A DNA stretch of 64,000 bases from NCBI RefSeq assembly GCF_004769525.1, contig NZ_RQFT01000015.1, forward strand, positions 136,259 through 200,258, in the 5' to 3' direction. The translations under genes and the position numbers were made by a program. Each line of letters begins with the position of its first letter. The first letter of the stretch is position 1. Source of the DNA: Leptospira bouyouniensis (GTDB lineage Bacteria; Spirochaetota; Leptospiria; Leptospirales; Leptospiraceae). Positions 35,110 to 43,498 of the stretch are shown piece after piece. A model generated the notes under the pieces. It was not told where the DNA came from. It was given only the letters and a program-made list of their open reading frames with translations, and did no database searches.

Positions 35110-35773
35110 ATCGGTTGCCTTTGATTCAGAAGTTGATTTTATTCAGGGGATTTGTGGTCTAATTTCGAAGATAGCAAAGAAAAATATCGAGCATTCTGGA
35201 GTGTTTCGTTTTGTGTTAACGGGCGGAAATACGATCAAAAAAATTTACGAAACATTGGTAAATGAGAGGATCGATTGGAATCGTTGTGAATTTTTTTTCG
35301 GTGATGAACGTTATGTAGATAAAGAGAGTGAAGAACTCAATTTTAATCTAGCCAATGATTATTTTTTTTCTAAAATTAAATATGATCCAAAAAAAGTGTT
35401 TAAATTCAACACAGATTTAGATTTAAAAAATTCGGCACTGGATTACGAAAATCAAATTTTGAATACACCAACATTTGATTTGGTCCTTTTTGGACTTGGG
35501 GATGATGGGCACATTGCCAGTTTATTTCCAGGTAAACAATCTGATATTGAAATGTTTGGGAATTCGGTTGCCATTGTGAAAAATGCACCCAAAAAACCGT
35601 CGAATCGAATCACACTCACCTTAGAAAGGTTAAACGAAGCAAAAACTCAATTGATATTCACCCAAGTGAAAGGAAAAGAGAAAATTGTGAATTCTATCAT
35701 GGACCAGACGGTGGGATATCCGATAGCGGAATTAAATCCGAAAGAATCGTTGCAATTATTTTATTTAAGATAA
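35096..35773 (+). CDS. 6-phosphogluconolactonase-like protein (PGL/DevB family)
   Basis: 225-residue member of the NagB/PGL sugar-phosphate superfamily. FVLTGGNTIKKIYETL (about residues 38-54), FFFGDERYVDKES (about 65) and LFGLGDDGHIASLFPG (about 133-148) match the lactonase branch, whose His in DGH is catalytic. The start is TTG at 35096, overlapping the previous gene by 14 bases. A pentose-phosphate enzyme is unexpected in an O-antigen locus. It may supply sugar phosphate or open a lactone made by a local dehydrogenase. GlcN-6-P deaminase is less likely given the motif set. Confidence 0.75.
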   Translation: MFPIESVAFDSEVDFIQGICGLISKIAKKNIEHSGVFRFVLTGGNTIKKIYETLVNERIDWNRCEFFFGDERYVDKESEELNFNLANDYFFSKIKYDPKKVFKFNTDLDLKNSALDYENQILNTPTFDLVLFGLGDDGHIASLFPGKQSDIEMFGNSVAIVKNAPKKPSNRITLTLERLNEAKTQLIFTQVKGKEKIVNSIMDQTVGYPIAELNPKESLQLFYLR

Positions 35774-35816
35774 TGAGAATGAATCATTTAAAAGAGAAAT
35801 AAAAAGGAATCTAGAC

Positions 35817-36458
35817 ATGCCTAACATTGATAGCGCAAAGAAATTTTCAAAAGAGTTTTTAGCAGAAATTCAGAAATCAATAAACGAATTGGATATTGAT
35901 TCGATTGCTAAGGTAGCTGTATTGTTATATGAAGCGAAAGAAAAAGGAAAAAACATATTTTTCTTTGGTAATGGTGGTAGTCATGGGATTGCATCACATC
36001 TGGCTTGCGATTTTGGTAAAGGCACAAAAATCAATGGGAAGGCTGGCCAAAAGTTCTACCGAGTGTATGGTTTAGACAATCCAGCTTGGTTGACGGCTCA
36101 AGCAAACGACGGGAAGGAACCCTTTACGGAAGGAAAGTACCCTGGTGAATACAATCACGGTTATGATGGTGTGTTTGTCGGACAAATGGAAAATTTTATT
36201 GGTGAGGGTGACATTGCGTTTGGAATCTCTAGTAGTGGGAATAGCCAAAATGTTATCAACGGATTACTTTTTGCAAAAGAAAAAGGTTGTAAGACAATCG
36301 CAATGGTTGGGTTTGATGGGGGCAAAGCGTTAAAGATTGCCGATGAAGTTTTGTTTGTTCCTACAGAAAAAGGTAAATATGGAGTTGTCGAAGGAGTTCA
36401 TGAAGTGATCCACCATTTGTTATATGAATATGCGATCCTGTTGGAAAAATCTGTATGA
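35817..36458 (+). CDS. SIS-domain sugar isomerase (GmhA/KdsD-like)
   Basis: 213-residue protein with a single SIS phosphosugar-binding domain. FFGNGGSHGIASHLACDFGKG (about residues 49-69) is GmhA-like, and GISSSGNSQNVINGL (about 138-152) is the conserved phosphate-binding SSSGxS loop. The C-terminal GVVEGVHEVIHHLLYEYA carries the Glu-His catalytic pair typical of phosphoheptose isomerase. It could convert sedoheptulose-7-P to heptose-7-P or a pentulose-P to arabinose-5-P, the Kdo precursor. AAAAAGGA stands before the ATG. It is followed by an ATGA overlap with the aldolase gene, so a joint pathway is likely. Confidence 0.78.
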   Translation: MPNIDSAKKFSKEFLAEIQKSINELDIDSIAKVAVLLYEAKEKGKNIFFFGNGGSHGIASHLACDFGKGTKINGKAGQKFYRVYGLDNPAWLTAQANDGKEPFTEGKYPGEYNHGYDGVFVGQMENFIGEGDIAFGISSSGNSQNVINGLLFAKEKGCKTIAMVGFDGGKALKIADEVLFVPTEKGKYGVVEGVHEVIHHLLYEYAILLEKSV

Positions 36459-37213
36459 CTTCCATTAAAGAGAAATTAAAAACTGGCATACCTACAATTG
36501 GAACTTGGATGCAAATTCCAAATTCCAATATAGCTGAAATTTTAGCTTCGAATGGATATGATTGGGTCACCCTTGACTTGGAACACGGTGCATTTAGTTT
36601 AAATCTTCTTCCTGATATTATAAGAGCCATTGAAATGAGAGGATCTGTTCCTTTCATTCGTGTTGCTGAAAATCATCCAAAAGATATCAAGCAAGCGTTA
36701 GATGCAGGGGCAAAAGGAATTATTGTTCCTATGGTTGAAACAGTTGAACAAACACGAGATTTTTTGAAATGGAGTAGTTATCCTCCGATGGGCACTAGGG
36801 GTGTTGGTTTTTCGAATGCAAATTTATTTGGAAAACATTTTGAAACTTATTCTAAATCCATTAATTCTGAGTTAGTGCGAGTCATTCAAATTGAGAATAT
36901 TCGTGCTTTGGACCAAATAGAATCTATTTTTTCAGTGGAAGGAATTGATGCTGCAATGATTGGGCCTTATGACCTATCTGGATCGATGAATCTAACAGGA
37001 CAATTTACACATCCAGAGTTTTTGGCCGTGATCCAAAAGTTTCAGAAAGCAGCTGAAAAGGCCAAACTACCACTGGGGATTCACATCATCAATCCAGATG
37101 AAGAACAATTAAAATCTGAAATCAAAAATGGTAAAACCTTCATTGCTTATTCAACCGATGCAGTGATGTTAAATCATAAATCGAATCTAAATTGGGAAAA
37201 ATTAATCATATGA
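36455..37213 (+). CDS. HpcH/HpaI-family class II pyruvate aldolase
   Basis: 252-residue metal-dependent aldolase that reversibly joins pyruvate to an aldehyde, giving a 2-keto-3-deoxy acid. His44 in LDLEHGAF, Arg69 in PFIRVAEN, Glu147 in IQIENI and Asp173 in IGPYDLSG are the expected catalytic and metal-binding positions. PPMGTRGVGFSNAN is the conserved loop. The family is usually catabolic. Here it is bracketed by an SIS isomerase and a KdsB-like cytidylyltransferase with 4-base overlaps on both sides. A biosynthetic role making a Kdo-like acid is therefore suggested; there is no KdsA-type PEP synthase beside it. Confidence 0.82.
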   Translation: MTSIKEKLKTGIPTIGTWMQIPNSNIAEILASNGYDWVTLDLEHGAFSLNLLPDIIRAIEMRGSVPFIRVAENHPKDIKQALDAGAKGIIVPMVETVEQTRDFLKWSSYPPMGTRGVGFSNANLFGKHFETYSKSINSELVRVIQIENIRALDQIESIFSVEGIDAAMIGPYDLSGSMNLTGQFTHPEFLAVIQKFQKAAEKAKLPLGIHIINPDEEQLKSEIKNGKTFIAYSTDAVMLNHKSNLNWEKLII

Positions 37214-37965
37214 AAATAGTTGCTGTATTACCAGCTAGGATGGCATCTTCTCGGTTTCCGAATAAACCCTTAGCAAAAATTGTTGGATTAGAAATGATTG
37301 AACATGTCAGAAGGCGTACCTTGTTATCAAAGTCCGTTCATGAAGTTGTAGTCGCAACTTGTGACGAAATCATTAAAGATACAGTAGAAGCTTATGGTGG
37401 AAAGGCTGTGATGACTTCTGATTTACATAGAGGTTGTATCGATCGTGTTGCTGAAGCTTCACAAATTGTGGATGGGGATTTGATTTTGGTCATCCAAGGA
37501 GATGAACCATTGATTTTGCCTAAAATGATTGATGATTTAGTTAATCCTATGTTACATGATGAAAGTATATATTGTACGAACTTAGTGACCAAGATAATTG
37601 ATGAGGAAGAGTTTCTAAGTCCGAATGCTCCAAAGGTTGTGGTCGATAAAAACTGGGACCTATTATATGCATCTAGGGAACCAATTCCATCTGTGAAAAA
37701 AGCCCCGAACTCTGATTTTTTAAAATTAAAACAATTGGGTTTAATTGGATTTCGAAAATCCTTTTTGGATGTGTTTGCAAAATTACCGGCCACTCCTTAT
37801 GAACTCATTGAATCAGTGGATATCAATAGAGCCATTGAACATGGGTATAAAGTTCGAATGGTTTTAACAGAAGGACAGATGATAGGTGTGGATGTACCTG
37901 GTGATGTCGGACGTGTAGAGAAAGTATTCGAATCTGATGAAATACTAAAGGAGTATTTAAAGTAA
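37210..37965 (+). CDS. CMP-Kdo synthetase-like cytidylyltransferase
   Basis: 251-residue KdsB-family enzyme. ATG at 37210 forms ATGA with the previous stop and is preferred to TTG 37192. The CTP loop LPARMASSRFPNKPLAKI is at about residues 6-23. VIQGDEPLILPKMI (about 98-111) is the KdsB QGDEP motif, and LIESVDINRAIEHGYKVRM near the C-terminus is typical. It would make a CMP ester of a 3-deoxy-octulosonate or a relative such as 8-amino-Kdo. The housekeeping kdsB would be expected outside an O-antigen locus, so this is probably a specialised copy for the aldolase product. Confidence 0.85.
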   Translation: MKIVAVLPARMASSRFPNKPLAKIVGLEMIEHVRRRTLLSKSVHEVVVATCDEIIKDTVEAYGGKAVMTSDLHRGCIDRVAEASQIVDGDLILVIQGDEPLILPKMIDDLVNPMLHDESIYCTNLVTKIIDEEEFLSPNAPKVVVDKNWDLLYASREPIPSVKKAPNSDFLKLKQLGLIGFRKSFLDVFAKLPATPYELIESVDINRAIEHGYKVRMVLTEGQMIGVDVPGDVGRVEKVFESDEILKEYLK

Positions 37966-38997
37966 ATGAAGCAATACAGGGTAGGTATTGCCGGTTACGG
38001 TGTTGTTGGAAGGCGTAGGCATCAATTCATCAACCAAAATTCTCTCTTAAATGTAGTTTCCGTTTGTGATGTGACCATGGCAGAAGGAAAATTAGAGAGG
38101 GAAGATGTAAGGGTTTATACCGATTATCAAAAAATGATAAGAGAAGAAAAATTAGACATTCTCTTTGTATGCCTTACGAATGATGTTGCAGCTCATGCAA
38201 CCATACTTGGACTAAAAAACGGATGCCATGTTTTTTGTGAAAAACCTCCAGGTAGAAATTTACAAGAAGTTAGTGAAGTTATAAAAACTGAAAAGTTAAA
38301 CCCTAATTTAAAACTAAAATATGGCTTTAATCACCGTTACCATGATTCCGTCCGAGAAGCTTTAAAAATTGTAAAGTCTGGTGAATATGGAAAAATCATC
38401 AATATCCGAGGGGTATATGGTAAATCGACAATTGTTAGTGTAGAGAACGGTTGGCGAGCTAATCGTGAAATTGCAGGTGGTGGAATTTTACTCGACCAAG
38501 GGATCCATATGGTGGATCTAATCCGTTTATTTGCAGGCGAGATTGACGAAATTAAAAGTTATGTTTCCAATAGTTATTGGAATTTGGAAGTAGAAGACAA
38601 TGCTTTTGCGCTCATGAAATCAAACTCAGGAGTAATCATTCAATTCCAATCAACTGCAACGGAATGGAGACATCGATTTAATTTACAAATCAATCTAGAA
38701 AAAGGTACACTTGTTTTATCAGGAATCCTTTCTGGATCGAAATCCTATGGCCAAGAAACACTTACCATTTTCCCACAAGATATCCAATCAGGTGGAAATC
38801 CAAAAACTGAAACGGTAAATTATTTAGAAGATAACTCGTGGCGCGATGAAATCAATGAATTTGCTAAATGTGTAAATGAATATATACCCGTACAAACAGG
38901 TTCAAGTTCAGATGCATATGAGACATTAAAATTAGTGTATCGAATATATTTTGAAGATGCTGAATGGCGAAATAAATATAACATTAAAGTCGAGTAA
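37966..38997 (+). CDS. Gfo/Idh/MocA-family oxidoreductase, second copy
   Basis: 343-residue dehydrogenase. The Rossmann motif GIAGYGVVGRRRHQ is at the N-terminus. The EKP motif is VFCEKPPGRNL (about residue 90). GFNHRYHDSVREALKIV and GGGILLDQGIHMVDLIRLF (about 165-185) supply the family catalytic Asp and His. It starts with ATG immediately after the kdsB-like stop. It may oxidise or reduce a hydroxyl of the Kdo-like sugar or its precursor. It is distinct from the shorter copy at 14061. Substrate unknown. Confidence 0.78.
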   Translation: MKQYRVGIAGYGVVGRRRHQFINQNSLLNVVSVCDVTMAEGKLEREDVRVYTDYQKMIREEKLDILFVCLTNDVAAHATILGLKNGCHVFCEKPPGRNLQEVSEVIKTEKLNPNLKLKYGFNHRYHDSVREALKIVKSGEYGKIINIRGVYGKSTIVSVENGWRANREIAGGGILLDQGIHMVDLIRLFAGEIDEIKSYVSNSYWNLEVEDNAFALMKSNSGVIIQFQSTATEWRHRFNLQINLEKGTLVLSGILSGSKSYGQETLTIFPQDIQSGGNPKTETVNYLEDNSWRDEINEFAKCVNEYIPVQTGSSSDAYETLKLVYRIYFEDAEWRNKYNIKVE

Positions 38998-39006
38998 TAA
39001 AAGAAT

Positions 39007-39759
39007 TTGAATCTATCAAATCAACAATTATTGGACATAGCTTCTAAGATTGCGAAGAAGGTTGGTAAAAAATTAGCCAAACAAGCAAACGGAAAGGTAA
39101 GAACCAAATCGATAGATAAACATGATATCAAGTTGATAGAAGATGAAGAGTCAGAAAACCTCATTGTAAATTACCTTCGGAAAAAAACTGAGATCCCTAT
39201 TTTGGGGGAAGAAAATCACCAAGAAACTGAATTTCTGAATGGCAAGGTTTGGATTGTTGATCCCATTGATGGGACTGTGAATTTTTCTCGAGGAATTCCG
39301 ATCTCTTCTGTTTCAATTGCTTTATGGGAGAATGGACAACCACTGCTTGGAATTGTTTATGATTTTAATCATGATATTTTATATTCAGGTATCATCGGTG
39401 TTGGTGCATTTCGGAATGGAAAAAGAATAGCGGTGAGTCAGAATCAAAAAAAATCTGATTCTATTTTATTCACTGGTAAACCCATTTTGGCTCAATTGGA
39501 TGATTCGGTTATCAAACAATGGTTTGGTTATTTTGAAGAATTTCGTAAAGTAAGAATGATTGGTTCTGCTTCTCTGTCTTTGTGTTTTGTGGCTTCTGGA
39601 AATGGGGACGTGTATGCAGAAGACCATATTCAACTTTGGGATTTTGCTGCTGGTATTGCTCTCGTCCAAGCAGCTGGTGGTAAGATTACGTATGAAAAAT
39701 CCAACAAAAATAAATTTTCATACATTGTAAAAGCCACAAACGGACAAATTAAATTTTAA
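39007..39759 (+). CDS. Inositol-monophosphatase-family phosphatase
   Basis: 250-residue Mg-dependent phosphatase of the IMPase/CysQ/FBPase superfamily. Metal ligands are visible as Glu68 and Glu69 (ILGEEN), Asp85 and Asp88 (WIVDPIDGTVNFSRG) and an Asp in LWDFAAGIALVQAAGG near the C-terminus. The DPIDGTVNF form is IMPase-like; CysQ usually has DPLDGTKEF. It may act as the phosphatase for the phosphorylated product of the aldolase module, replacing KdsC. Hydrolysis of the PAP left by sulfotransfer is a second possibility in this locus. Start TTG 39007. Confidence 0.8.
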   Translation: MNLSNQQLLDIASKIAKKVGKKLAKQANGKVRTKSIDKHDIKLIEDEESENLIVNYLRKKTEIPILGEENHQETEFLNGKVWIVDPIDGTVNFSRGIPISSVSIALWENGQPLLGIVYDFNHDILYSGIIGVGAFRNGKRIAVSQNQKKSDSILFTGKPILAQLDDSVIKQWFGYFEEFRKVRMIGSASLSLCFVASGNGDVYAEDHIQLWDFAAGIALVQAAGGKITYEKSNKNKFSYIVKATNGQIKF

Positions 39760-39775
39760 ACTAGGTATCCTCGGA

Positions 39776-40855
39776 ATGTATAAGCTAAATTTAAATTCAG
39801 AAAACATCAAAAGATTAGATCATTTTAAAAATAGTGATTACTTTTTATCAACGAATTCCCAATCCAAAAGTTCTTATTGGAAGGAGCATTCCAAATTGCT
39901 GAAGTCAGAAGTAACGAAGGACCAAATGGTGGTTTCAGGTGATTCTGGTTTTTACATTCCTCCTGAAAAACAGCCGATCCTAGGATTTTTTTCTAAAATC
40001 ACAAAGATTCTAAAGTCTCCAACAAAATTGTTACAGAGAGTAAAGACTCGTTATTTTACATTGCCTAAATTATTTCAGTATAAAACGGCATTTGATTTGG
40101 TATTAAATCATGCTGTGGTCACTGATCCTGATTTGTCACCTTACCGTATCAATCATTTGTTATGGAAGAAGGATAGGGATCTATTTTTAAGTTCGGATTC
40201 TGTCAAATCTGATTTTGAAAGTTGGTCAAAACGTAAAATTTCAGAACACATCTATTTACATTATTATTATTTTAATATCCTTAAGTCTTACTTAAAAGGT
40301 AAAAAAGTAAAAACGGTTTTGGAAATTGGAGCGGGGAATGGCAATCTAACTTCGATTCTATTTAAAAACTTTCCTGGTATTTCTTTAATCCTAGTTGATT
40401 TACCAGAAATGATACCTGTTTCCTTTAGTTATTTATCTTCTGTATTTCCAGATGCCAAAATCATCCTTCCGAATGAAATAACTAGAAATAATCCAAAAGA
40501 CTTTGACATTCTTTTGTTAACAACGGATCAAATCAAATTGATCCAAGATAGTTCAGTTGATTTAGTGATCAATTGTCATTCCTTTCAAGAAATGCCAAAT
40601 GCACAAATAACGAATTATTTCAAATTGATTGAACGAGTGATTAAGAAAGGAGGACATTTTTTCACTGCAAATCGTATCGAAAAAATTCCAGTTAGTGACA
40701 TCGCTTTTACAACAGAACAAAATGATCTACCTAATCGATTCCATCTTTATCCTTGGAACAAAAAAGCAAAAGTATTGGTTAATGAGGTTTCGAGATTTTC
40801 CAGACTTGTGCAATTAGATGGAATTGGAATCCGATTGGAAATCACAAAACCTTAA
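39776..40855 (+). CDS. Putative sugar O-methyltransferase (NanM-like)
   Basis: 359-residue SAM-dependent methyltransferase. An N-terminal region of about 170 residues without an assigned fold (SKSSYWKEHSKLLKSEVTKD) precedes VLEIGAGNGNLTSILFKNFPG (about residues 181-201), the SAM-binding motif, and LILVDLPEM. LVINCHSFQEMPNAQI (about 262) is the later motif. This layout matches the putative sugar O-methyltransferase family seen near sialic-acid-type genes. It probably methylates a hydroxyl of the ulosonate or adjoining sugar. Confidence 0.7.
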   Translation: MYKLNLNSENIKRLDHFKNSDYFLSTNSQSKSSYWKEHSKLLKSEVTKDQMVVSGDSGFYIPPEKQPILGFFSKITKILKSPTKLLQRVKTRYFTLPKLFQYKTAFDLVLNHAVVTDPDLSPYRINHLLWKKDRDLFLSSDSVKSDFESWSKRKISEHIYLHYYYFNILKSYLKGKKVKTVLEIGAGNGNLTSILFKNFPGISLILVDLPEMIPVSFSYLSSVFPDAKIILPNEITRNNPKDFDILLLTTDQIKLIQDSSVDLVINCHSFQEMPNAQITNYFKLIERVIKKGGHFFTANRIEKIPVSDIAFTTEQNDLPNRFHLYPWNKKAKVLVNEVSRFSRLVQLDGIGIRLEITKP

Positions 40856-40856
40856 T

Positions 40857-41540
40857 ATGATTGGAAAAATAAATAAAATTGTAAGAAAGTATTCCATTGT
40901 AGAATTAATTTCTTATGCACTTTATAGTGTATACCTGATCTGTTTACAATGGATTGGCACTTTTTTCTTTCGATTGAAAGTTATATTTTGGAATATCCAA
41001 ATTGGCACAAACAGTAAGGTAACAGGGAAGTTCCTCTTTTTTAAATACCCTGGTAGTAAAATTAACATCGGTAACAACTTTACATCCATTTCCCTTTCTT
41101 CCAGAGCGATGGCTACATCCATTTTTTCACCTACTTGTATCAAAACATTATCTGATTCATCAAAGATATTGATTGGGAATGGAGTTGGCTTGAATGGTAC
41201 TTCCATTACGGCAAGGTCCAAGACCATCAAAATCGGTGATCATGTAATGATTGCTGCTAATGTGACAATCATGGATTCCGATTTCCATGTTGTATTCCCG
41301 CCAGAAGGACGTTTAACAAATCCAGGATATGAATTTGATGCTGGTATTGAAATTGGGGAAAATGTATGGATTGGAACAAGATGCACCATTTTAAAAGGTG
41401 TTCGTATTGGAAAAAACTCGGTGATCGCTGCGGGTAGTATTGTTTCAAAATCGATTCCTGAGAATGTTGTGGCTGGCGGAATTCCTGCAAAGGTAATTCG
41501 TAATCTCGAAACAACAAAAAAAGGTTCAAAACGGAAATGA
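40857..41540 (+). CDS. Left-handed beta-helix acyltransferase, second copy
   Basis: 227-residue hexapeptide-repeat acyltransferase. ATG 40857, one base after the previous stop, is chosen over an upstream start at 40818. A hydrophobic segment (VELISYALYSVYLICLQWIGTFFF, about residues 15-38) may anchor it to the inner membrane. Repeats include IGNGVGLNGTSI, IGDHVMIAANVTIMDSDFH, with the likely catalytic His, and IGENVWIGTRCTILKGVRIGKNSVIAAGSIV. It ends VAGGIPAKVIRN, typical of WcaF-like O-acetyltransferases. It overlaps the next gene by ATGA (41537-41540). Acceptor sugar unknown. Confidence 0.8.
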   Translation: MIGKINKIVRKYSIVELISYALYSVYLICLQWIGTFFFRLKVIFWNIQIGTNSKVTGKFLFFKYPGSKINIGNNFTSISLSSRAMATSIFSPTCIKTLSDSSKILIGNGVGLNGTSITARSKTIKIGDHVMIAANVTIMDSDFHVVFPPEGRLTNPGYEFDAGIEIGENVWIGTRCTILKGVRIGKNSVIAAGSIVSKSIPENVVAGGIPAKVIRNLETTKKGSKRK

Positions 41541-42499
41541 AAGAAAGCGAAATACGTCCTAAAGAATTATTAAAAACCTATCTTGATTTAGTTGCTAAAG
41601 ATGCAAAAAAGTTAGATAAAAATAAATTTGAAAGGATTCCTTGTCCTGGTTGTGGTAGTAACGTTACAAATTTGCATCTAACAAAAGCAGAATACCAGTA
41701 CGATAAATGTAAAACTTGCGGGACAGTATTCTGTAATCCAAGGCCCACCAATGGTATGTTAGATGAATTTTACAGCATAGGTGAATCTTCAAAATATTGG
41801 TCCGAATCTTTTTTTCCTGCAGTTGCTGAAAAACGGAGAGAAGTTTTATTCAGACCAAAGGCAAAAAAAATCTCAGATTTTTTATCGAACAAAGGTTTTT
41901 CACCTAACTTAATCTGTGATGTAGGTTCTGGTTATGGAATCTTTTTAGAGGAGTTAAAACAGTTTTATCCAAATGCAAGTTTGTTTGGAATTGAACCTTC
42001 AGAGAGTATGGCCCGTATTTCTGAAGAGAGGGGAATCACAACTCTTGTGGCTATGGCAGAACATTCGAATGAGTGGTCAGGGAAATTTGACTTAGTAATT
42101 TCTTCTGAAGTGATTGAACATGTTTACTCTCCTATGGATTTTTTAAGTTCGGTTCGTAATTTAGCTAAACCTGGTGGTTATGTTCTGTTAACAGGACTTG
42201 GGTATGAAGGATTTGATATTCTAACGTTACAGGAAAAATCAAATAGTATATTCCCACCTCACCATATCAATTTTATGAGTGTGAAAGGATTTGAAGAGTT
42301 ATTTGGAAGACTCGGTTTTTCGGATATTGAAGTTATCACTCCAGGTGAGTTAGATGTTGATATTGTCATCTCAAATGAACCGAATTTCGAGTTTACCAAT
42401 GTTTTGAAAATGAGAGGGGAATCTGCTATCAAGGAATTCCAGGAATTTTTGAAAAAGTATAAATTAAGTTCCCATGTCTGGGTTTTTGCAAGAGTATAA
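41537..42499 (+). CDS. Zinc-ribbon SAM-dependent methyltransferase, second copy
   Basis: 320-residue protein with an N-terminal zinc ribbon (Cys36, Cys39, Cys58, Cys61 in CPGC...CKTC) and a SAM-binding motif LICDVGSGYGIFL near residue 124. SSEVIEHVYSPMDFL (about 190) is a later methyltransferase motif, and PPHHINFMSVKGFEELFGRLGF is typical of the family. It resembles the methyltransferase at 32491 in layout but is longer. Sugar C-methylation or O-methylation is possible. It is translationally coupled to the acetyltransferase before it. Confidence 0.75.
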   Translation: MKESEIRPKELLKTYLDLVAKDAKKLDKNKFERIPCPGCGSNVTNLHLTKAEYQYDKCKTCGTVFCNPRPTNGMLDEFYSIGESSKYWSESFFPAVAEKRREVLFRPKAKKISDFLSNKGFSPNLICDVGSGYGIFLEELKQFYPNASLFGIEPSESMARISEERGITTLVAMAEHSNEWSGKFDLVISSEVIEHVYSPMDFLSSVRNLAKPGGYVLLTGLGYEGFDILTLQEKSNSIFPPHHINFMSVKGFEELFGRLGFSDIEVITPGELDVDIVISNEPNFEFTNVLKMRGESAIKEFQEFLKKYKLSSHVWVFARV

Positions 42500-42502
42500 T
42501 GA

Positions 42503-43498
42503 ATGAAAAGAATTTTTGTTTCTACATATCCATTTGGCCAGTACAATGAAGAACCGATCTCAATCCTTCGGAAAGAAGGTTGGGAAGTTGTTTTAAATCC
42601 AACCAAGAGGAAGTTAACTTCGGAAGAAGTAGCAGAATATGCAAAAGATGTAGATGCTATTATTGCAGGTACAGAAGATTTAACTCCCTTGATTCAAAAA
42701 AATCCAGGTTTAAAAATCATATCCAGAGTCGGAATTGGATTGGATTCCGTACCTTTACAATTGTGTAGAGATAAAAACATAACAGTGGCATACACTCCAG
42801 ATGCAGTGACCATGGCTGTTGTGGAGTTAACTATTGGACTTATGGTAAGTCTTACAAGGAAAGTCCATTTGGCTAACTTTGAATTAAGGAGAGGTGGTTG
42901 GTCTAGGTTCACTGGAAAACGTCTTGGTGAATCTGTCATTGGGCTCATTGGTTTAGGAAGGGTGGGAAGTAATGTTCTAAGGATTCTGAAAGAATTTAGG
43001 CCAAAGGAAATTTTGGTTAATGATCTAAAAAATAAATCAAAAGAAATCCAAGAAATCATGCAAGATACGGGATTAAAAGTAAGACAAGTAGACAAAGAAG
43101 AAATTTATAAAAATGCCGATATCATCTCTCTCCATGTTCCTTTAACCAATCTGACACGGAATATGATTGGAAAAACAGAATTCGGTTTAATGAACGAATC
43201 TACATTTGTCATCAATACAGCAAGAGGTGGAATTGTTAATGAGTCTGATTTGTTTCATGCTGTTAAATCGGAACAAATCGCAGGTGCTGCGATCGACGTA
43301 TTTGAAAAAGAACCATACAAAGGGAATTTGATTGAATTAGAAAATATTATATTAACGGAACATATGGGTTCTTGTTCATTTGATTGTCGTTATCTGATGG
43401 AATTTGGTGCTGCTTCCGAAGTGGTTCGATTCTTTAAAGGAGAACCTCTTTTAAATCCTGTCCCAGACGAAGAACTTGAAAACCAAAGAAAAATCTAG
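42503..43498 (+). CDS. D-isomer-specific 2-hydroxyacid dehydrogenase (phosphoglycerate-dehydrogenase-like)
   Basis: 331-residue NAD-dependent dehydrogenase. The NAD-binding GLIGLGRVGSNVL is near residues 150-162. Catalytic Arg in NTARGGIVNESDL (about 238), Glu in FEKEPYKGN (about 270) and His in LTEHMGS (about 292) are all present. It lacks the C-terminal ACT domain of biosynthetic SerA. It could reduce a 2-keto acid, including a ulosonate, or make a hydroxy-acid decoration such as lactate or glycerate. No further hint of substrate. It overlaps the next gene by 23 bases. Confidence 0.78.
   Translation: MKRIFVSTYPFGQYNEEPISILRKEGWEVVLNPTKRKLTSEEVAEYAKDVDAIIAGTEDLTPLIQKNPGLKIISRVGIGLDSVPLQLCRDKNITVAYTPDAVTMAVVELTIGLMVSLTRKVHLANFELRRGGWSRFTGKRLGESVIGLIGLGRVGSNVLRILKEFRPKEILVNDLKNKSKEIQEIMQDTGLKVRQVDKEEIYKNADIISLHVPLTNLTRNMIGKTEFGLMNESTFVINTARGGIVNESDLFHAVKSEQIAGAAIDVFEKEPYKGNLIELENIILTEHMGSCSFDCRYLMEFGAASEVVRFFKGEPLLNPVPDEELENQRKI

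Noticed and set aside
37392..37793. 133-codon minus-strand open frame
   Set aside because: Complement of the KdsB-like gene, with no recognisable protein features.
39007..39759. Firm call of CysQ (PAP phosphatase) to complete the sulfation module
   Set aside because: The metal motif is DPIDGTVNF, the IMPase form, and the gene is nearer the aldolase/KdsB module; kept only as a possibility.
42694..43095. 133-codon minus-strand open frame
   Set aside because: Antisense to the 2-hydroxyacid dehydrogenase gene; shadow.
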